A stretch of 64,000 nt of DNA from Megalobrama amblycephala (Eukaryota > Chordata > Actinopteri > Cypriniformes > Xenocyprididae), in contig NC_063066.1 of assembly GCF_018812025.1 (NCBI RefSeq), positions 4,016,382-4,080,381 of the forward strand, written 5' to 3'. How positions within the stretch are numbered: the first letter of the stretch is position 1; each line of letters begins with the position of its first letter. Below, one piece after another: positions 24,957 to 37,658 of this stretch. The notes under the pieces are model-generated. The model saw only the letters and a list, made by a program, of their open reading frames with translations. It made no database searches and was not told the origin of the DNA. The translations under genes were made by a program, and so were the position numbers.

Positions 24957-25974
24957 ATGCATTGAGCCTTTCCATTTCCATCCAAGAGAATAAAGCTGAG
25001 ATTTGAATCTGGCCTCACCAAAGAAACACAAACGTTTCAGCATTCAACAAAACAGCCTTAAATAATATTGCACTGGTGCCCGTGTTGAAGTAGAAATTTC
25101 ACAATGGATACAGCAAATAGCAGGCTAAATACGGAACTGTTTGAAAAATGCTTGTGTCAAATGGGTTCCTGGGAGTCAGCCGACCCCCTCTGAAAAGGAA
25201 GAGTCAAATAAACTCAGCCGCAGCTGTGTAGGGATTTTGCATCCTGAATATTTTATATACAGTGTAATTCAGAAAATGAACAGCAAGGGCTTTTAGCCTT
25301 CCTCAGTTTTCCCCTTTCGGATATACACTCAAAAAAATATTCAAGCCTAAATTTTGAATTTATCTGAATTCCATTTAAAATTTCCATCCATTTTGATTAC
25401 ACAGTTTTAACATAAACTGATGCATATTGTGATGCACTTAAAAATAAATAAAATAATGAAGTTGTTTATTATTAACTATTTGAATTTAATTGATTTTTTG
25501 ATTTAAATGCAAAATGCATTTATTCAAATTGTTAAAGGTACACTATAACTTTTATAACTAGTGGTTATAAACAAAACTGCATGTATTTTGCGGAAGAACG
25601 TTGTTTTGGTTGTGCTTTGGCTCCGTGTGACTGTGCGGATGAATGGTTATCCTCCTGCTCATAAAACATTCACTGCTAGGCTTAAGAGATATAACCAGTT
25701 TAGATGGAAAGGATCTCAAGCTGACTAGCTGAAGACGTTACTGTAGCTTTACCCATTAATAGACACGGTAGGCTATTTCCTTGAAAATAAATTCCAGCAC
25801 AGAGCTACAACAAACATAATGAAATGAGCCTTCAAAATAGACAGTGAACTCTGCTACATATGGCAATTTATCTGCTCAATAAAACACCTTACTCATCTGT
25901 TGAGTAATAAAAACACCATCATCTCTGTGTTGCCTTTACAACATTTCAAATTCCTCAGTTCTCGCCATCTATGA
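24957..25974. other. Intergenic, no gene recognised
   Basis: AT-rich sequence between two foldback copies. Nothing codes. Confidence 0.4.
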
Positions 25975-26506
25975 AAAGCCAATGCACGTCGGAAAGGTCA
26001 CGCGTGACAGGCGGAAGTACCACGGTAGGGCGAAAAACTCATTTTCAAAATCGTCAAACGTTGTTTTATCTTTTTTTTTTTTTGTAAAGGGTGTTTGACT
26101 TAGTATTTGCACGTTCTCTTTGTAAACACTTGCTCTGTACGTCCGCCTACGTCAAGCCTGACCTTTCCAACATGATTACGTAATGTGTGGCGCATCGCAG
26201 ATGACTGGTTAAAAGGTGTATAATTTTATTTTATTTTTTTAGAAAATGAGCGATGGTTTCTCTAGGTAAGACTCTTATTCCTCGTCTGGGATCATGTAGA
26301 GCTCTTTGAAGCTGCACTGAAACTGACATTTGGACCTTCAACCCGTTGAACCCCAGTGAAGTCCACTATATGGAGAAAAATCCTGGAATGTTTTCCTCAA
26401 AAACCTTAATTTCTTTTCCACTGGAGAAATGAAAGACTCATCTTGGATGACATGGGGGTGATTAAATGATCAGGAAATTTGAATTCAGAAGTGAACCTGA
26501 AATCCT
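25975..26506. mobile_element. Foldback MITE, left arm lost
   Basis: The centre and right arm match the 24083 element closely (GGATCATGTAGAGCTCTTTG at 26289, GAATTCAGAAGTGAAC at the end). The left arm is truncated near 25975. Confidence 0.75.
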
Positions 26507-26523
26507 TTCAGTTTATTAGTTTT

Positions 26524-26528
<5 letters not shown>

Positions 26529-26575
<47 letters not shown>

Positions 26576-26588
26576 ATATATATATTTT
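26529..26588. repeat. (TA)n microsatellite
   Basis: About 60 bases of alternating TA with one ATTATTA interruption. Confidence 0.95.
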
Positions 26589-28487
26589 TGAGTGCACTTT
26601 TTTTAAAAGAGGTTATTTGAAGCAAGTCCTTTAAACACAAATGTCATTTATTAACATGCTGGAAAGTGTTGATATTGCATGTACTGAACATCATGATAAA
26701 ATGGTGATTTATTTGAGCAGAGATTCCTTTGTGCAGATGTGCAAAAATCTTGCCAAGCAATTCCAAAATGATCACTAACCTAAATCTTATAATGTGCTGT
26801 TTTCTGCTATTACGTAACCTTGTGTTAAAATCCATCGGGAACTTGTAACACAGATTAAGTGATCCGAACAGTCCTTTAAAAGTCTTTAGTTTTTGTTCGG
26901 CAAGCTTAGAAACACAAGCCTTTTCCCTTTGATAAAAGCAAGAAAAGGGGCCGTATCTTTGCATGTCACATGCGCCCTACAGTCCGACAGAGAAATTGAT
27001 GACTCACTCAAAACAAGAGCAACAGCTTCCAGAGGAGAAAAAAATAAATATAAAACTGCAAACAGCTGCACGAACCTCCCTCAGCTCATGCAAGAGTAAA
27101 GCGAACATCTACGTGATTCTCTAACAAATGTTCTTATGTAAATGATCGAGATGCAGAGGCAGAAACGGTCACATGATTCTCTTAATATTCATTGATCTGA
27201 TAAATCCAGTTTATCCCATCAGTCAAAGAGAATCATGTCCAGTCCCAAAACACACATTGAAGCAGATGCTGCGGCAGACGAAATCTCCCACAGCATTCCC
27301 ACAGTCATCACATTTAACATGCTGTACAAACACTCCCTCACTGAGAGGTCAAAACTCACTGTGCTTTGTTATTGTGACCTTAAAGCATGCACAGCACACA
27401 TCCTTTGGGAACATATTTTATATACATCGCATCTCACCCTAAAAATAGTTTTTGTTGTTGTCGAATCAGTGTCATTTCTACAGATGACTGGTTCTTGCAG
27501 TGCTGAGGTGTACAGTATTAAGGTACGACTTGTAGTTGAGGTTATTTAAAGCTGCTGTATTTTTAGTTCACCGACTTTTTTTTCTTTTAGCACTTTTGCT
27601 TTGCCAGTGAAATATTTATAACAGAGCCAACCTCTAAGCAAAGACCTCTCAACCTTGCACATGAAGGAAAAAAAAAAAAAGCTCCACTTCCAGCCCGGAG
27701 ATCAAAGTCAGTGAAGTGCAAGCTCTCGTTCAGCAAAACAATGTCCACACCATTGGCATCAGAGGACCATAACTGTGTTGTTCCACATCCTGTGATGGAG
27801 AGTCGTAGGGACGGAGATATAACATTCTCAGACAGTAATAGCCACGGGGGGAGAGCTGTGATCCACACACTGTTGGATCGGAGGATGTTCCTCTCTCTGT
27901 GTGATTGGCTTCAGATTTGACACACTTCAGCCTAAGGTGGCGGTTCTTAACTGGTTTTGCTTCAGGACTCGGTTTTTACATTGGACATTGAGTGATGATT
28001 GATGACCCAACACGGTACCAAAATTGATTTGCAAAAAATGAAGTCATATTAATTGGCTTTTATTGGATTCTAAATGTCTCTCTTTTTGGTTTAATGCTTG
28101 ACTTTTCTTTTCGTGTGGTTTTGTTTATGGTCCTTGAGGATGTCATGGAATCTGTCCATGTTAGCTTCTGCCTAATTTAATGAATTATACTTATGAGTTT
28201 GATTGAATACATGGCCTTTGATTTCAACAACAAAAGGAAGTATTTTGTCCTGTGTTTTGACCCTTAAATATAATTATAAGGCAGCAGCTATTTACACAAA
28301 GTATTAAAAAGCTACACTAGATTTTAAAACGCTTGGGGTCAGTAAGATGATGTCAGTTAATGTTTTTAAAAGAAGTGCTCACCTTCATTTATTTGACCAA
28401 AACTGCAGTAAAACAATGATAATGTGAAATATTATGTAGAAATTAGTAATTATAGACCGATGAATTACAAAAAATGAATTACATATC
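26589..28487. other. Intergenic, partly repeat-poor
   Basis: 26860-27560 and 27600-27960 are free of recognised repeats and have mixed composition. Overlapping short open frames on both strands give no coherent domain or splice structure. I see no supportable gene. Confidence 0.35.
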
Positions 28488-29571
28488 TTAAAGGGGACCT
28501 ATTACGCCCCTTTCACAAGATGTAATATAGTCTCTGGTGTTCCCAGAATGTGTCTGTGAAGTTTCAGCTCAAAATCCCCCACAGATCATTTATTATAGCT
28601 TGTCAAATTTGCCCCTATTTGGGTGTGAGCAAAAACACACTGTTTTTGTGTGTGTCCCTTTAAATGCAAATGAGCTGCTGCTCCCGCCCCCTTTCCAGAA
28701 GGGGGTGGAGCTTTAACAGCTCAACAACAACAAAGCTGGAGAATCTCACGCAGCCAAAATGAGGATTGTCAGTAACGGTGTTCAGCCTTACATTGTTCAA
28801 ACCGGAGTCGACACTGATGGAGAGACTCAGGAAGAAGTTACAACTTTTAGACGTTTCTGAATGGTTAGTGGATAAATTTATGTAGTTGCTGTGGAGTTGA
28901 TTTAACTCAGCATGTGCCGTCATGTTAATCTTTTGTGCAAATCCAGCGTTGAATTGACCTTCATTTGCGAAGTAGGTCAGTGTAAAATGATGACATGACA
29001 ACAACACTCTACTACAACAACTCTTCCTCTTCTCACCTCCTTGTGATGAACAAGTTTTGAACAATTATTAATTTAGACATTATTAAAAACATATTATTTG
29101 AAATAAAGTATTTGTATCAATATTGTGAGCCTTTTGCCCCATGCTGGTGCTTGTAGGGTAACATACATTTATAAGATTTTTAAACAAAACAAACCACTTT
29201 TATGATTTATTTTGACACAAAATCTGTTGCTCCATCAATGTTCAATAAAAACATACATATTTATTCTGCAATCATACTCTATGGGAGTATTGAAAATCCT
29301 TTAGCCCCCTACTTAGCACAAACCTGGAGGGCAATGGAAGAAAGCTTGTTTTGCCCTCCAGGTGGGCATTCCTATAAGGGTGTGGCGTCATGTGAAAACT
29401 ATGAATTGTGGGTGGAGTTTGTAAAAACAATATTTGCCAACAAGGATCGTTATTTGCACTATAGTGTAAATAGACACTTATTACTTGCATTTAGCATTGT
29501 TTTTTCCCTGCTGCATAACACACTTTGATTCGCAACAAACACTGAGCATTAAGGATATAAAATAGCACCTT
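28488..29571 (+). mobile_element. TTAA-flanked transposon (AGGGGACCTATTACGCC end), copy 1
   Basis: TTAA at 28488 is followed by AGGGGACCTATTACGCC. The segment to about 29037 matches 35565-35020 in inverted orientation almost base for base, including an octamer-like TGCAAATGAGC phrase. A decayed inverse of the tip (ATAGCACCTTT) lies near 29561, so I place the right end tentatively there. The TTAA flank suggests a piggyBac- or Kolobok-type family. Confidence 0.7.
28759..28860 (+). other. Small ORF (33 codons) inside the TTAA transposon
   Basis: ATG follows CAGCCAAA and the frame runs 33 codons to TGA, with GVQPY and a run of acidic residues (DTDGETQEE). The same 33 codons are unchanged in the inverted copy (35302-35201). 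The acidic GVQPY-type start is reminiscent, from memory, of N-termini in some fish DNA-transposon proteins, so it may be a leftover first exon of a transposon gene. No function is claimed. Confidence 0.3.
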
Positions 29572-29920
29572 TGCATCCTGAATTTGTATTTAATGACTGC
29601 ATTTATGTCATCATTAGATCAAAATGCAAATAAAGATAAGCATCAATGGCACCTGCATAACTACAGAGAGATCTTCCTGGAGGATTGCTTTTAGACCTCA
29701 TTCCCCTGCTGTTAAGAGGCTGAATAAAGTGATTGTTTCATAAAACACACCTGCTCAAGGGCTTTGAAGCAAGATAAAGGGATTTCCCATAATGACACCA
29801 TCTGAAATAAAAAGAGTGTTTCATTTCAGCCTCTGGAGTACAGGAGTCGCCTCATGCTCATATGACTCTTTTTGTGCTGTGCTTTAGCTGAAAGATGGAT
29901 TTCCATTGAGTCTCCATCTA
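29572..29920. other. Repeat-poor block, candidate regulatory DNA
   Basis: About 330 bases of mixed composition with no transposon words or coding frame, between a transposon and the minisatellite. Confidence 0.3.
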
Positions 29921-30000
29921 CACTCTACAAAATCTTGGGTTGTTTTTTCTACCCAAGTCCAGGGTTGAGCCTTTTGGGTCATTTTTTGGGGGTTATTTTC
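29921..30000 (+). mobile_element. Left end of a GGGTT-type MITE that hosts the minisatellite
   Basis: CACTCTACAAAATCTTGGGTT resembles the 5' ends of the GGGTT MITEs elsewhere in the window (CACTCTAAAAAATGCTGGGTT). It grades within 80 bases into the first 53-bp unit. No matching right end was found after the array. Confidence 0.6.
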
Positions 30001-32400
30001 CAGTGTTTGGGTAGTTTTTGTTTTACCCAGATCCTGGGTCAGACGTAACAGCCCAGTGTTTGGGTAGTTTTTGTGTTACCCAGAACCTGGGTCAGACGTA
30101 ACAACCCAGTGTTTGGGTAGTTTTTGTGTTACCCAGATCCTGGGTCAGATGTAACAGCCCAGTGTTTGGGTAGTTTTTGTGTTTCTGGGTCAGATGTAAC
30201 AACCCAGTGTTTGGGTAGTTTTTGTGTTACCCAGATCCTGGGTCAGACGTAACAGCCCAGTGTTTGGGTAGTTTTTGTGTTACCCAGAACCTGGGTCAGA
30301 CGTAACAACCCAGTGTTTGGGTAGCTTTTGTGTTTCCCAGGTCCTGGGTCAGATGTAACAACCCAGTGTTTGGGTAGTTTTTGTGTTACCCAGAACCTGG
30401 GTCAGACGTAACAACCCAGTGTTTGGGTAGTTTTTGTGTTACCCAGAACCTGGGTCAGATGTAACAACCCAGTGTTTGGGTAGTTTTTGTGTTACCCAGA
30501 ACCTGGGTCAGACGTAACAACCCAGTGTTTGGGTAGTTTTTGTGTTACCCAGAACCTGGGTCAGACGTAACAACCCAGTGTTTGGGTAGTTTTTGTGTTA
30601 CCCAGAACCTGGGTCAGATGTAACAACCCAGTGTTTGGGTAGTTTTTGTGTTACCCAGAACCTGGGTCAGACGTAACAACCCAGTGTTTGGGTAGTTTTT
30701 GTGTTACCCAGATCCTGGGTCAGATGTAACAGCCCAGTGTTTGGGTAGTTTTTGTGTTTCTGGGTCAGATGTAACAACCCAGTGTTTGGGTAGTTTTTGT
30801 GTTACCCAGATCCTGGGTCAGACGTAACAGCCCAGTGTTTGGGTAGTTTTTGTGTTACCCAGATCCTGGGTCAGACGTAACAGCCCAGTGTTTGGGTAGT
30901 TTTTGTGTTTCCCAGAACCTGGGTCAGACGTAACAACCCAGTGTTTGGGTAGCTTTTGTGTTTCCCAGGTCCTGGGTCAGATGTAACAACCCAGTGTTTG
31001 GGTAGTTTTTGTGTTACCCAGAACCTGGGTCAGACGTAACAACCCAGTGTTTGGGTAGCTTTTGTGTTTCCCAGGTCCTGGGTCAGATGTAACAACCCAG
31101 TGTTTGGGTAGTTTTTGTGTTTCTGGGTCAGATGTAACAACCCAGTGTTTGGGTAGTTTTTGTTTTACCCAGATCCTGGGTCAGACGTAACAGCCCAGTG
31201 TTTGGGTAGTTTTTGTGTTACCCAGAACCTGGGTCAGACGTAACAACCCAGTGTTTGGGTAGCTTTTGTGTTTCCCAGGTCCTGGGTCAGATGTAACAAC
31301 CCAGTGTTTGGGTAGTTTTTGTGTTACCCAGAACCTGGGTCAGACGTAACAACCCAGTGTTTGGGTAGTTTTTGTGTTACCCAGATCCTGGGTCAGATGT
31401 AACAGCCCAGTGTTTGGGTAGTTTTTGTGTTTCTGGGTCAGATGTAACAACCCAGTGTTTGGGTAGTTTTTGTGTTACCCAGATCCTGGGTCAGACGTAA
31501 CAGCCCAGTGTTTGGGTAGTTTTTGTGTTACCCAGATCCTGGGTCAGACGTAACAGCCCAGTGTTTGGGTAGTTTTTGTGTTTCCCAGGTCCTGGGTCAG
31601 ACGTAACAGCCCAGTGTTTGGGTAGTTTTTGTGTTACCCAGATCCTGGGTCAGACGTAACAACCCAGTGTTTGGGTAGTTTTTGTGTTACCCAGATCCTG
31701 GGTCAGACGTAACAACCCAGTGTTTGGGTAGTTTTTGTGTTACCCAGATCCTGGGTCAGACGTAACAGCCCAGTGTTTGGGTAGTTTTTGTGTTACCCAG
31801 ATCCTGGGTCAGACGTAACAACCCATTGTTTGGGTAGCTTTTGTGTTTCCCAGGTCCTGGGTCAGATGTAACAACCCAGTGTTTGGGTAGTTTTTGTGTT
31901 ACCCAGATCCTGGGTCAGACGTAACAACCCAGTGTTTGGGTAGTTTTTGTGTTGCCCAGATCCTGGGTCAGACGTAACAGTGTTTGGGTAGTTTTTGTGT
32001 TACCAAGATCCTGGGTCAGACATAACAACCCAGTGTTTGGGTAGTTTTTGTGTTGCCCAGATCCTGGGTCAGACGTAACAACCCAGCGTTTGGGTAGTTT
32101 TTGTGTTACCCAGATCCTGGGTCAGACATAACAACCCAGTGTTTGGGTAGTTTTTGTGTTACCCAGATCCTGGGTCAGACGTAACAACCCAGTGTTTGGG
32201 TTGTTTTTGTGTTACTCAGATCCTGGGTCAGACGTAACAACCCAGTGTTTGGGTAGTTTTTGTGTTACCCAGATCCTGGGTCAGACGTAACAGCCCAGTG
32301 TTTGGGTAGTTTTTGTGTTACCCAGATCCTGGGTCAGACGTAACAGCCCAGTGTTTGGGTAGTTTTTGTGTTACCCAGATCCTGGGTCAGACATAACCCA
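30001..32400 (+). repeat. Minisatellite, 53-bp unit, about 45 copies
   Basis: Each unit reads CCCAGTGTTTGGGTAG, TTTTTGTGTTACCCAGATCC, TGGGTCAGACGTAACAA. Four variants are visible: GATCC, GAACC, GGTCC (usually with AGCTTTT), and a shorter unit in which GTGTTTCTGGGT replaces the ACCCAGATCC step. ACCCAG-N3-CTGGGT and CCCA-N5-TGGG inside each unit can form hairpins. Variants recur in the same order in several places, so blocks of units were duplicated together. No coding potential. Confidence 0.97.
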
Positions 32401-34739
32401 GGAGTTGAGTTCTTTATCGCGGGCTTTTTGCAGCCTCTTCAGGAGAGAGCAGTAAAGCTCCGTCAAATTGGTGCATGTCTTCGATAAAATACAGGTTTGT
32501 GTACATTTTATTTTATCTAAAATTCATTATTGTTCTGTATAATTTTATGCAAAGCAACATACAGGGGCGCGATGTGAGTCACTTAAAAGAGTATCGAGTC
32601 GGACTTTTCGTGTGATGGAAACACCTGATGCCTTGCATAAAATTTTATGATTTTATTCAAAAAGATACAGAATATAAATACTTAGGATGTTAAAATACGT
32701 TATCAGAATTGCACACTGAATATTTATGGACAAGTTGTGGAGTCAGTCACAGAATTTTTCAGCTACGAGTGAAACACAGGCAGCAGTCTGAAGTTATCAG
32801 TTCCCTCGCTGAACGCGAGTCATCTCCGGCACGAGATCCAGCGCCGTTACGGTGGAAACAGACAAGAGAGACTGGTCGATTACACTTGAATTACTTCTGA
32901 ATGTTTAATTTTTACTTCTAATATTTGTTGAACTAGCTTAAATGTAGGCAATATGTATTAAAAACTATATAAAATATGCTATACTATAAAATAAATAATA
33001 ATAAAAAGGAATTCATGCAGTGGTTGTGTGAAAAAAGTTACTTACGGATTTAAGTTAATCCGTAAACATTAATTCATGTATGAAGTAAAAATAAGCTAGT
33101 ATTAGAGTAAAAATGAATCAACCAATTATGCTGGGCAAAATTAACCCAACATGTGTTCTGTCCTATATTTACCAGCCCTTTAGAGGTTTTTAGAGACTAA
33201 CTGTGACATTTAATGTGGCCACAGTGATATAAACAGGAAATGATATGAACAGTTCATCGTATTTACTTTTGCTTTTTTATATCTTCATTTATCTTACAGA
33301 CGTTTCAACATTGAATCATTCTACCTGATTCTCTCTTGTTTTGAGAAAACATGTTTCTCTGAAGGTTAGTGAAGAGGAAAACACAAAGTCTGAAGTTTGT
33401 TTCTCTCAGACTGGTTTTGCTGCATGCTCTACTGAGCAGAGAGATGACTGAGCCACTGGTCATGTTGGCAGGTGTGCGCAGCTCAGCACAGCAGCATCGG
33501 TTGGCTTCTTTTCCTCCCCATCAGAGCCATTGTGCTCTTTGTCAATCAACTGTGCACTCCTTTGAGCAATTACCACAGTTTATTCTACCTCGGACGCACC
33601 ACCTCACGTATTTTGTGTAAACATTGCACACAAATTATTTGTTCCTCTGAAGATGGAAGTCGTACTTGTGTGTCTATAAAAATGACAGGCACCGGAGATT
33701 TGTTCACAGATGCAACCTTGAACAGGTAAAAACGTTGCAGTGACATAAAATATACCCGGGGTCTATCAGATGTTAGGGGTTGTATGTCTTTACATTCATT
33801 TTTATTTCTGTTGTGAAACACAAAAATAATTTGTCCGCCTTTGTTTCACTAAAATGTACTGTTAAAAGTGCAGTGTTACAATAAATATACTATTATTGAT
33901 ACATTATAATGTAATATCTATAAAATATTTTATTGTGAACTTTAATAAAAAATGTCTTGTTGCTTTTTGTATTTAATGTGCATTATAAATGGACTGTCTC
34001 GCCTATATTTTCTCAAAGAAATTGCTACATCTAGTGGACATCTTTAAAACACCAACACTGCTGGATAACAATCAATGTCGCTCTATATATTGGCACAAGA
34101 TCAGCAGGACCAAATCAGTTAGATAAGTTAAATAAATCTGTAAATAGCAGCATAGGAAGCCAATAATGTTTTGAAGCTATTGCATTTTTTTTTTTTTTTT
34201 AATGTGGGACTTTTTGTTCACACAAAAATGAAAATTATCCCATGATTTACTCACCCTCAAGCCATCCTACATGTATATGACTTCTTTCAGTCAAACACAG
34301 TCAGAGTTATATTAAAAAAATACTCTTACAAGCTTTATAATGGGAGCCAATGGTAACGAGATTTTGATTTTTGATCTCAAATTACTTCTGTAAAATACAT
34401 GTAGCCTCTTTCCTACACTCAAACATACACACACATTGAAATGAATGTCTTAATGTGTTTGTAGTGCAAAAGTTCATATAGATCAAAGTCTAAATTTGGA
34501 AAAGGAAAGAGGGTTTGAAAAAGAAAAAGCAAACATTTCACTTTGCTGCCACCTGTTGATGAACCATTGCAGCTTGAGATTCAAGCTGTTTATCATCATT
34601 TTTTCATATGAAAGTAAAAGTGCAAGTGTTTGAAAACATTTCAGAGTAATGTTGATTTTGTTTTGTTAGAAAACAATTATGTAGGTTTCATAAATTTAGA
34701 CTGTTTTGAGCATTCATGAGTTATAGCCTACAGTATGTT
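32401..34739. other. Intergenic with fragments of repeats, no gene recognised
   Basis: A CpG-bearing stretch lies at 32400-32880 and a poly-T run at 34186. A partial foldback arm (GTTCACACAAAAATGAAAATT) begins near 34217. Frames at 32709-32900, 33369-33620 and 33472-33729 have no domains. Confidence 0.35.
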
Positions 34740-35566
34740 TCAAATGAATTTGAATTGTGGTTGATTATGATTTCACCTTTTTAACTTTAGTTAGTGTGTA
34801 ATGTTGCTGTTTGATCATAAACAACATCTGCAAAGTTACGACGCTCAAAGTTCAATGCAAAGAGAGATATTTTCTTTTACAGAAATTGCTTTTTAAGGAC
34901 TACAACAAACTACAACGAGCTTCATCCTGGGCTAGTGACATCACCAACCCCAAAATTTACATAAACTCCGCCCCCGAGAACATGCAACAAAGGGGGCGGG
35001 GTCATGTTGGGCTGCTTTAGAGAAGAAGAAGAGTTGTTGTAGTAGAGTGTTGTTGACATGCCGTCATTTTACGCCGGACTGCTTCACAAACGAGGGTCAA
35101 TTCAACGCTGGATTTGCACAAAAGATTAACATGACGACACATGCTAGTGGATGAGTTGAATCAACTCCACAGCAACTACATAAATTTATCCACTAACCAT
35201 TCAGAAACGTCTAAAAGTTGTAACTTCTTCCTGAGTCTCTCCATCAGTGTCGACTCCGGTTTGAACAATGTAAGGCTGAACACCGTTACTGACAATCCTC
35301 ATTTTGGCTGCGTGAGATTCTCCAGCTTTGTTGTTGTTGAGCGACCGAAGCGTGAGCCGCTAAAGCTCTGCCCTCTTCTGGAAAGGGGGCGGGAGCAGCA
35401 GCTCATTTGCATTTAAAGAGACACACAAAAACGGCGTGTTTTTGCTCACACCCAAATAAGAGCAAATTTGTCAAGCTATAATAAATGATCTGTGGGGGAT
35501 TTTAAGCTGAAACTTTACACACACATTCTGGGGACACCAGAGACTTATATTACATCAGTTTTTAAT
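34740..35566 (-). mobile_element. TTAA transposon family, inverted copy 2
   Basis: 35020-35565 is the reverse complement of 28500-29037. Upstream sequence (34740-35020), including GAACATGCAACAAAGGGGGC, appears to be further interior of the same family that is deleted or diverged in copy 1. The terminal tip next to 35566 is missing. The small ORF is at 35302-35201. Confidence 0.8.
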
Positions 35567-37658
35567 CCATTGGTCAATGGAGTCCATACTGGTCATTCTC
35601 ATATTATATGTTCATATAAATTTCATCTAATGATTCATTCAAATAAAAATATGTGAAATTTCTTTTCTTGCATTACACTTTTTGCTGTAGTTCTTGAAAA
35701 ATTTGAAATTTCTCAACTTTTTTAATTAATAAAAAGGGCGTAAATGAAGTAATAGCATGGTAGAAACATTCAAAACTTTTGTGCATTCACTCATTATCAA
35801 TATGTTACTGATTAAATACAATATAGTTTTAGTTTAAAAATAGTAAGTTGACTGTTTTATAAGCATATGTTCCACCGGGTCCAAACAGACCCTGCAATGC
35901 ATAAGGTTTAAACAGTTTTTCATGCGTTAGGAGGGCGTACAGAAAATGCAGATGTACATATATTGTTAAACACAATATCTATAGATGTGCCTATTAGTGA
36001 CTTTGTAATGAATTCATTTGTTGCAGCTATATTATAATATAAATAAAGCTAAAAGTCAAAACCCATTAATATTAGCACTTACTTTTTTTCATTTCTATTT
36101 TGTCTTTTTATTACGAAAAAATATATTGCTATGTGTAAATGAATAAATGTAAGAGTTTTAAGGTCAGTGAGAGTCTATTATTTAGTAAATGGTTCCTTTT
36201 TTCTCTCAGACTCATTTAATAGTCTAAAGTGCATGAATAAATACAGTAAAAACACCTTTTTTAGACCTCCCTGGTCGTCGTCACTAAGGATCAAAGCCTT
36301 CCACTCAATAGACTGAACAGTCAGAAAAACTTGGCATGAGGATCTTTTGAGTTTCGACCAAGATGAAGTGAAACCCTCTCGGGTCGAAAGTCAATTTTGT
36401 GCCACAGAAAGATCTGTTATCAAACTAATGTTGCAGCTTGTTTTAAAAACAAAGACATAGAAATGGACTGTGAAATGACTGCTAATTGTAACATGGGTGT
36501 ACAGTAATGGGAAACACTTTGTCTATGCCAGACAATGCCACAGTTAAGTGAGCAAAAGAAGGTGAAGCCAATCATGTAATGCTTTTGCTTTTTATCACTG
36601 AGCTCTCATACACCATTTCACACTGGTGGAGTTAAACTTGGAGGGTAAGGACAATTAGTAAAGGGTCTGGTTGATGTAGAGCTCGGCATTCACGATCAGT
36701 TAAGGCTCAAAGTCAAATTGCAATACAAAGCCAAGGGTATTTTTAAAAGGCTAGACCAGGGGGAGAAGACCTATCTGTTCAGTGGTATCAAGGGACATGC
36801 TAAGACACGGTTGGTGTCTATGGAAAATAAGCAGTTGCGCTCAATCACTCCGACTCAGGGACTGTGACTGAAGGGGGCTATTATATCGGGCTATTTTTGT
36901 GTGTAGATACCCACATATTTGTAATTACACCAGTAGAAGATTATAGATTATTTCATGGAAAGGCGATACAACAAAGCCAATTAATCCATCATAAATTATA
37001 TGCAACACTGATTTTCTTAAGATCATTTTAGAAATGCATCAGGTCGACACATTCCTCGGTTGCAGCACACAGAGAGATTTACGAACTGAAATACTTACGC
37101 GGCTAACCCAGTGTTTTAGTGCGTCATGTAATGACACCGTTTAATTAACTTTCCTGGGACCACCAGCATGAAGAGAGCTTCACAGGTCAACCAACATTTC
37201 CACTGATTATGAGCATGGACGCTTAAAAGCCTCTTTTCAGCAGCTCAATTTAAAAAGCATTAGCAATCATGCGACTTAAAGAGCTGATCTCCTTCTCCAA
37301 TGTTTAACTAAAACACCTCAAAAATTTAAGGAAAAAAAGGTTTAATCTTAATAGTTTTTTTCCTCTAAAATTTCCAATTAGGAAATGAAAAAATGCACTG
37401 GCCTTAGTGTGACTCTGAATCAACGTAAAATATGTTACATTTGCTTCTCATAAACACATCTGAATTGGGATTCATTATACAAATATTCTTTATTCTAAGT
37501 TTATGTGGTAGAATAATTAATATATTTGACATTTTCTTTAGTGTGACTCAAAATCACACCTAGATCAATATTTTAATGCAAAACATTTGGTAATATAATA
37601 TCCTAAAATACCCTGGAAATTTAAGAAAAGTTACAAGAACACATAAAAATCAGAAAAA
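35567..37658. other. Repeat-poor region upstream of a TTAA element
   Basis: 36270-37320 has mixed composition, no transposon words and an ATTA-rich motif (GTTTAATTAACTTT near 37139) suited to homeodomain binding. Its position 1.4-2.5 kb beyond the 3' end of the msx coding region makes it a candidate enhancer region. Conservation is untested. Confidence 0.3.

Noticed and set aside
28660..29064. 134-codon minus-strand protein, with a 91-codon partner at 35141-35416
   Set aside because: Both are the same transposon strand read in inverted copies. Similarity reflects the repeat, not two paralogous genes.
30001..32400. CRISPR-like array
   Set aside because: The repeats abut without unique spacers, units vary by point changes, and the window is vertebrate. 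It is a minisatellite.
33369..33729. Possible small gene with a signal-like start
   Set aside because: Two overlapping frames, no cysteine pattern or splice structure that gives a consistent product.
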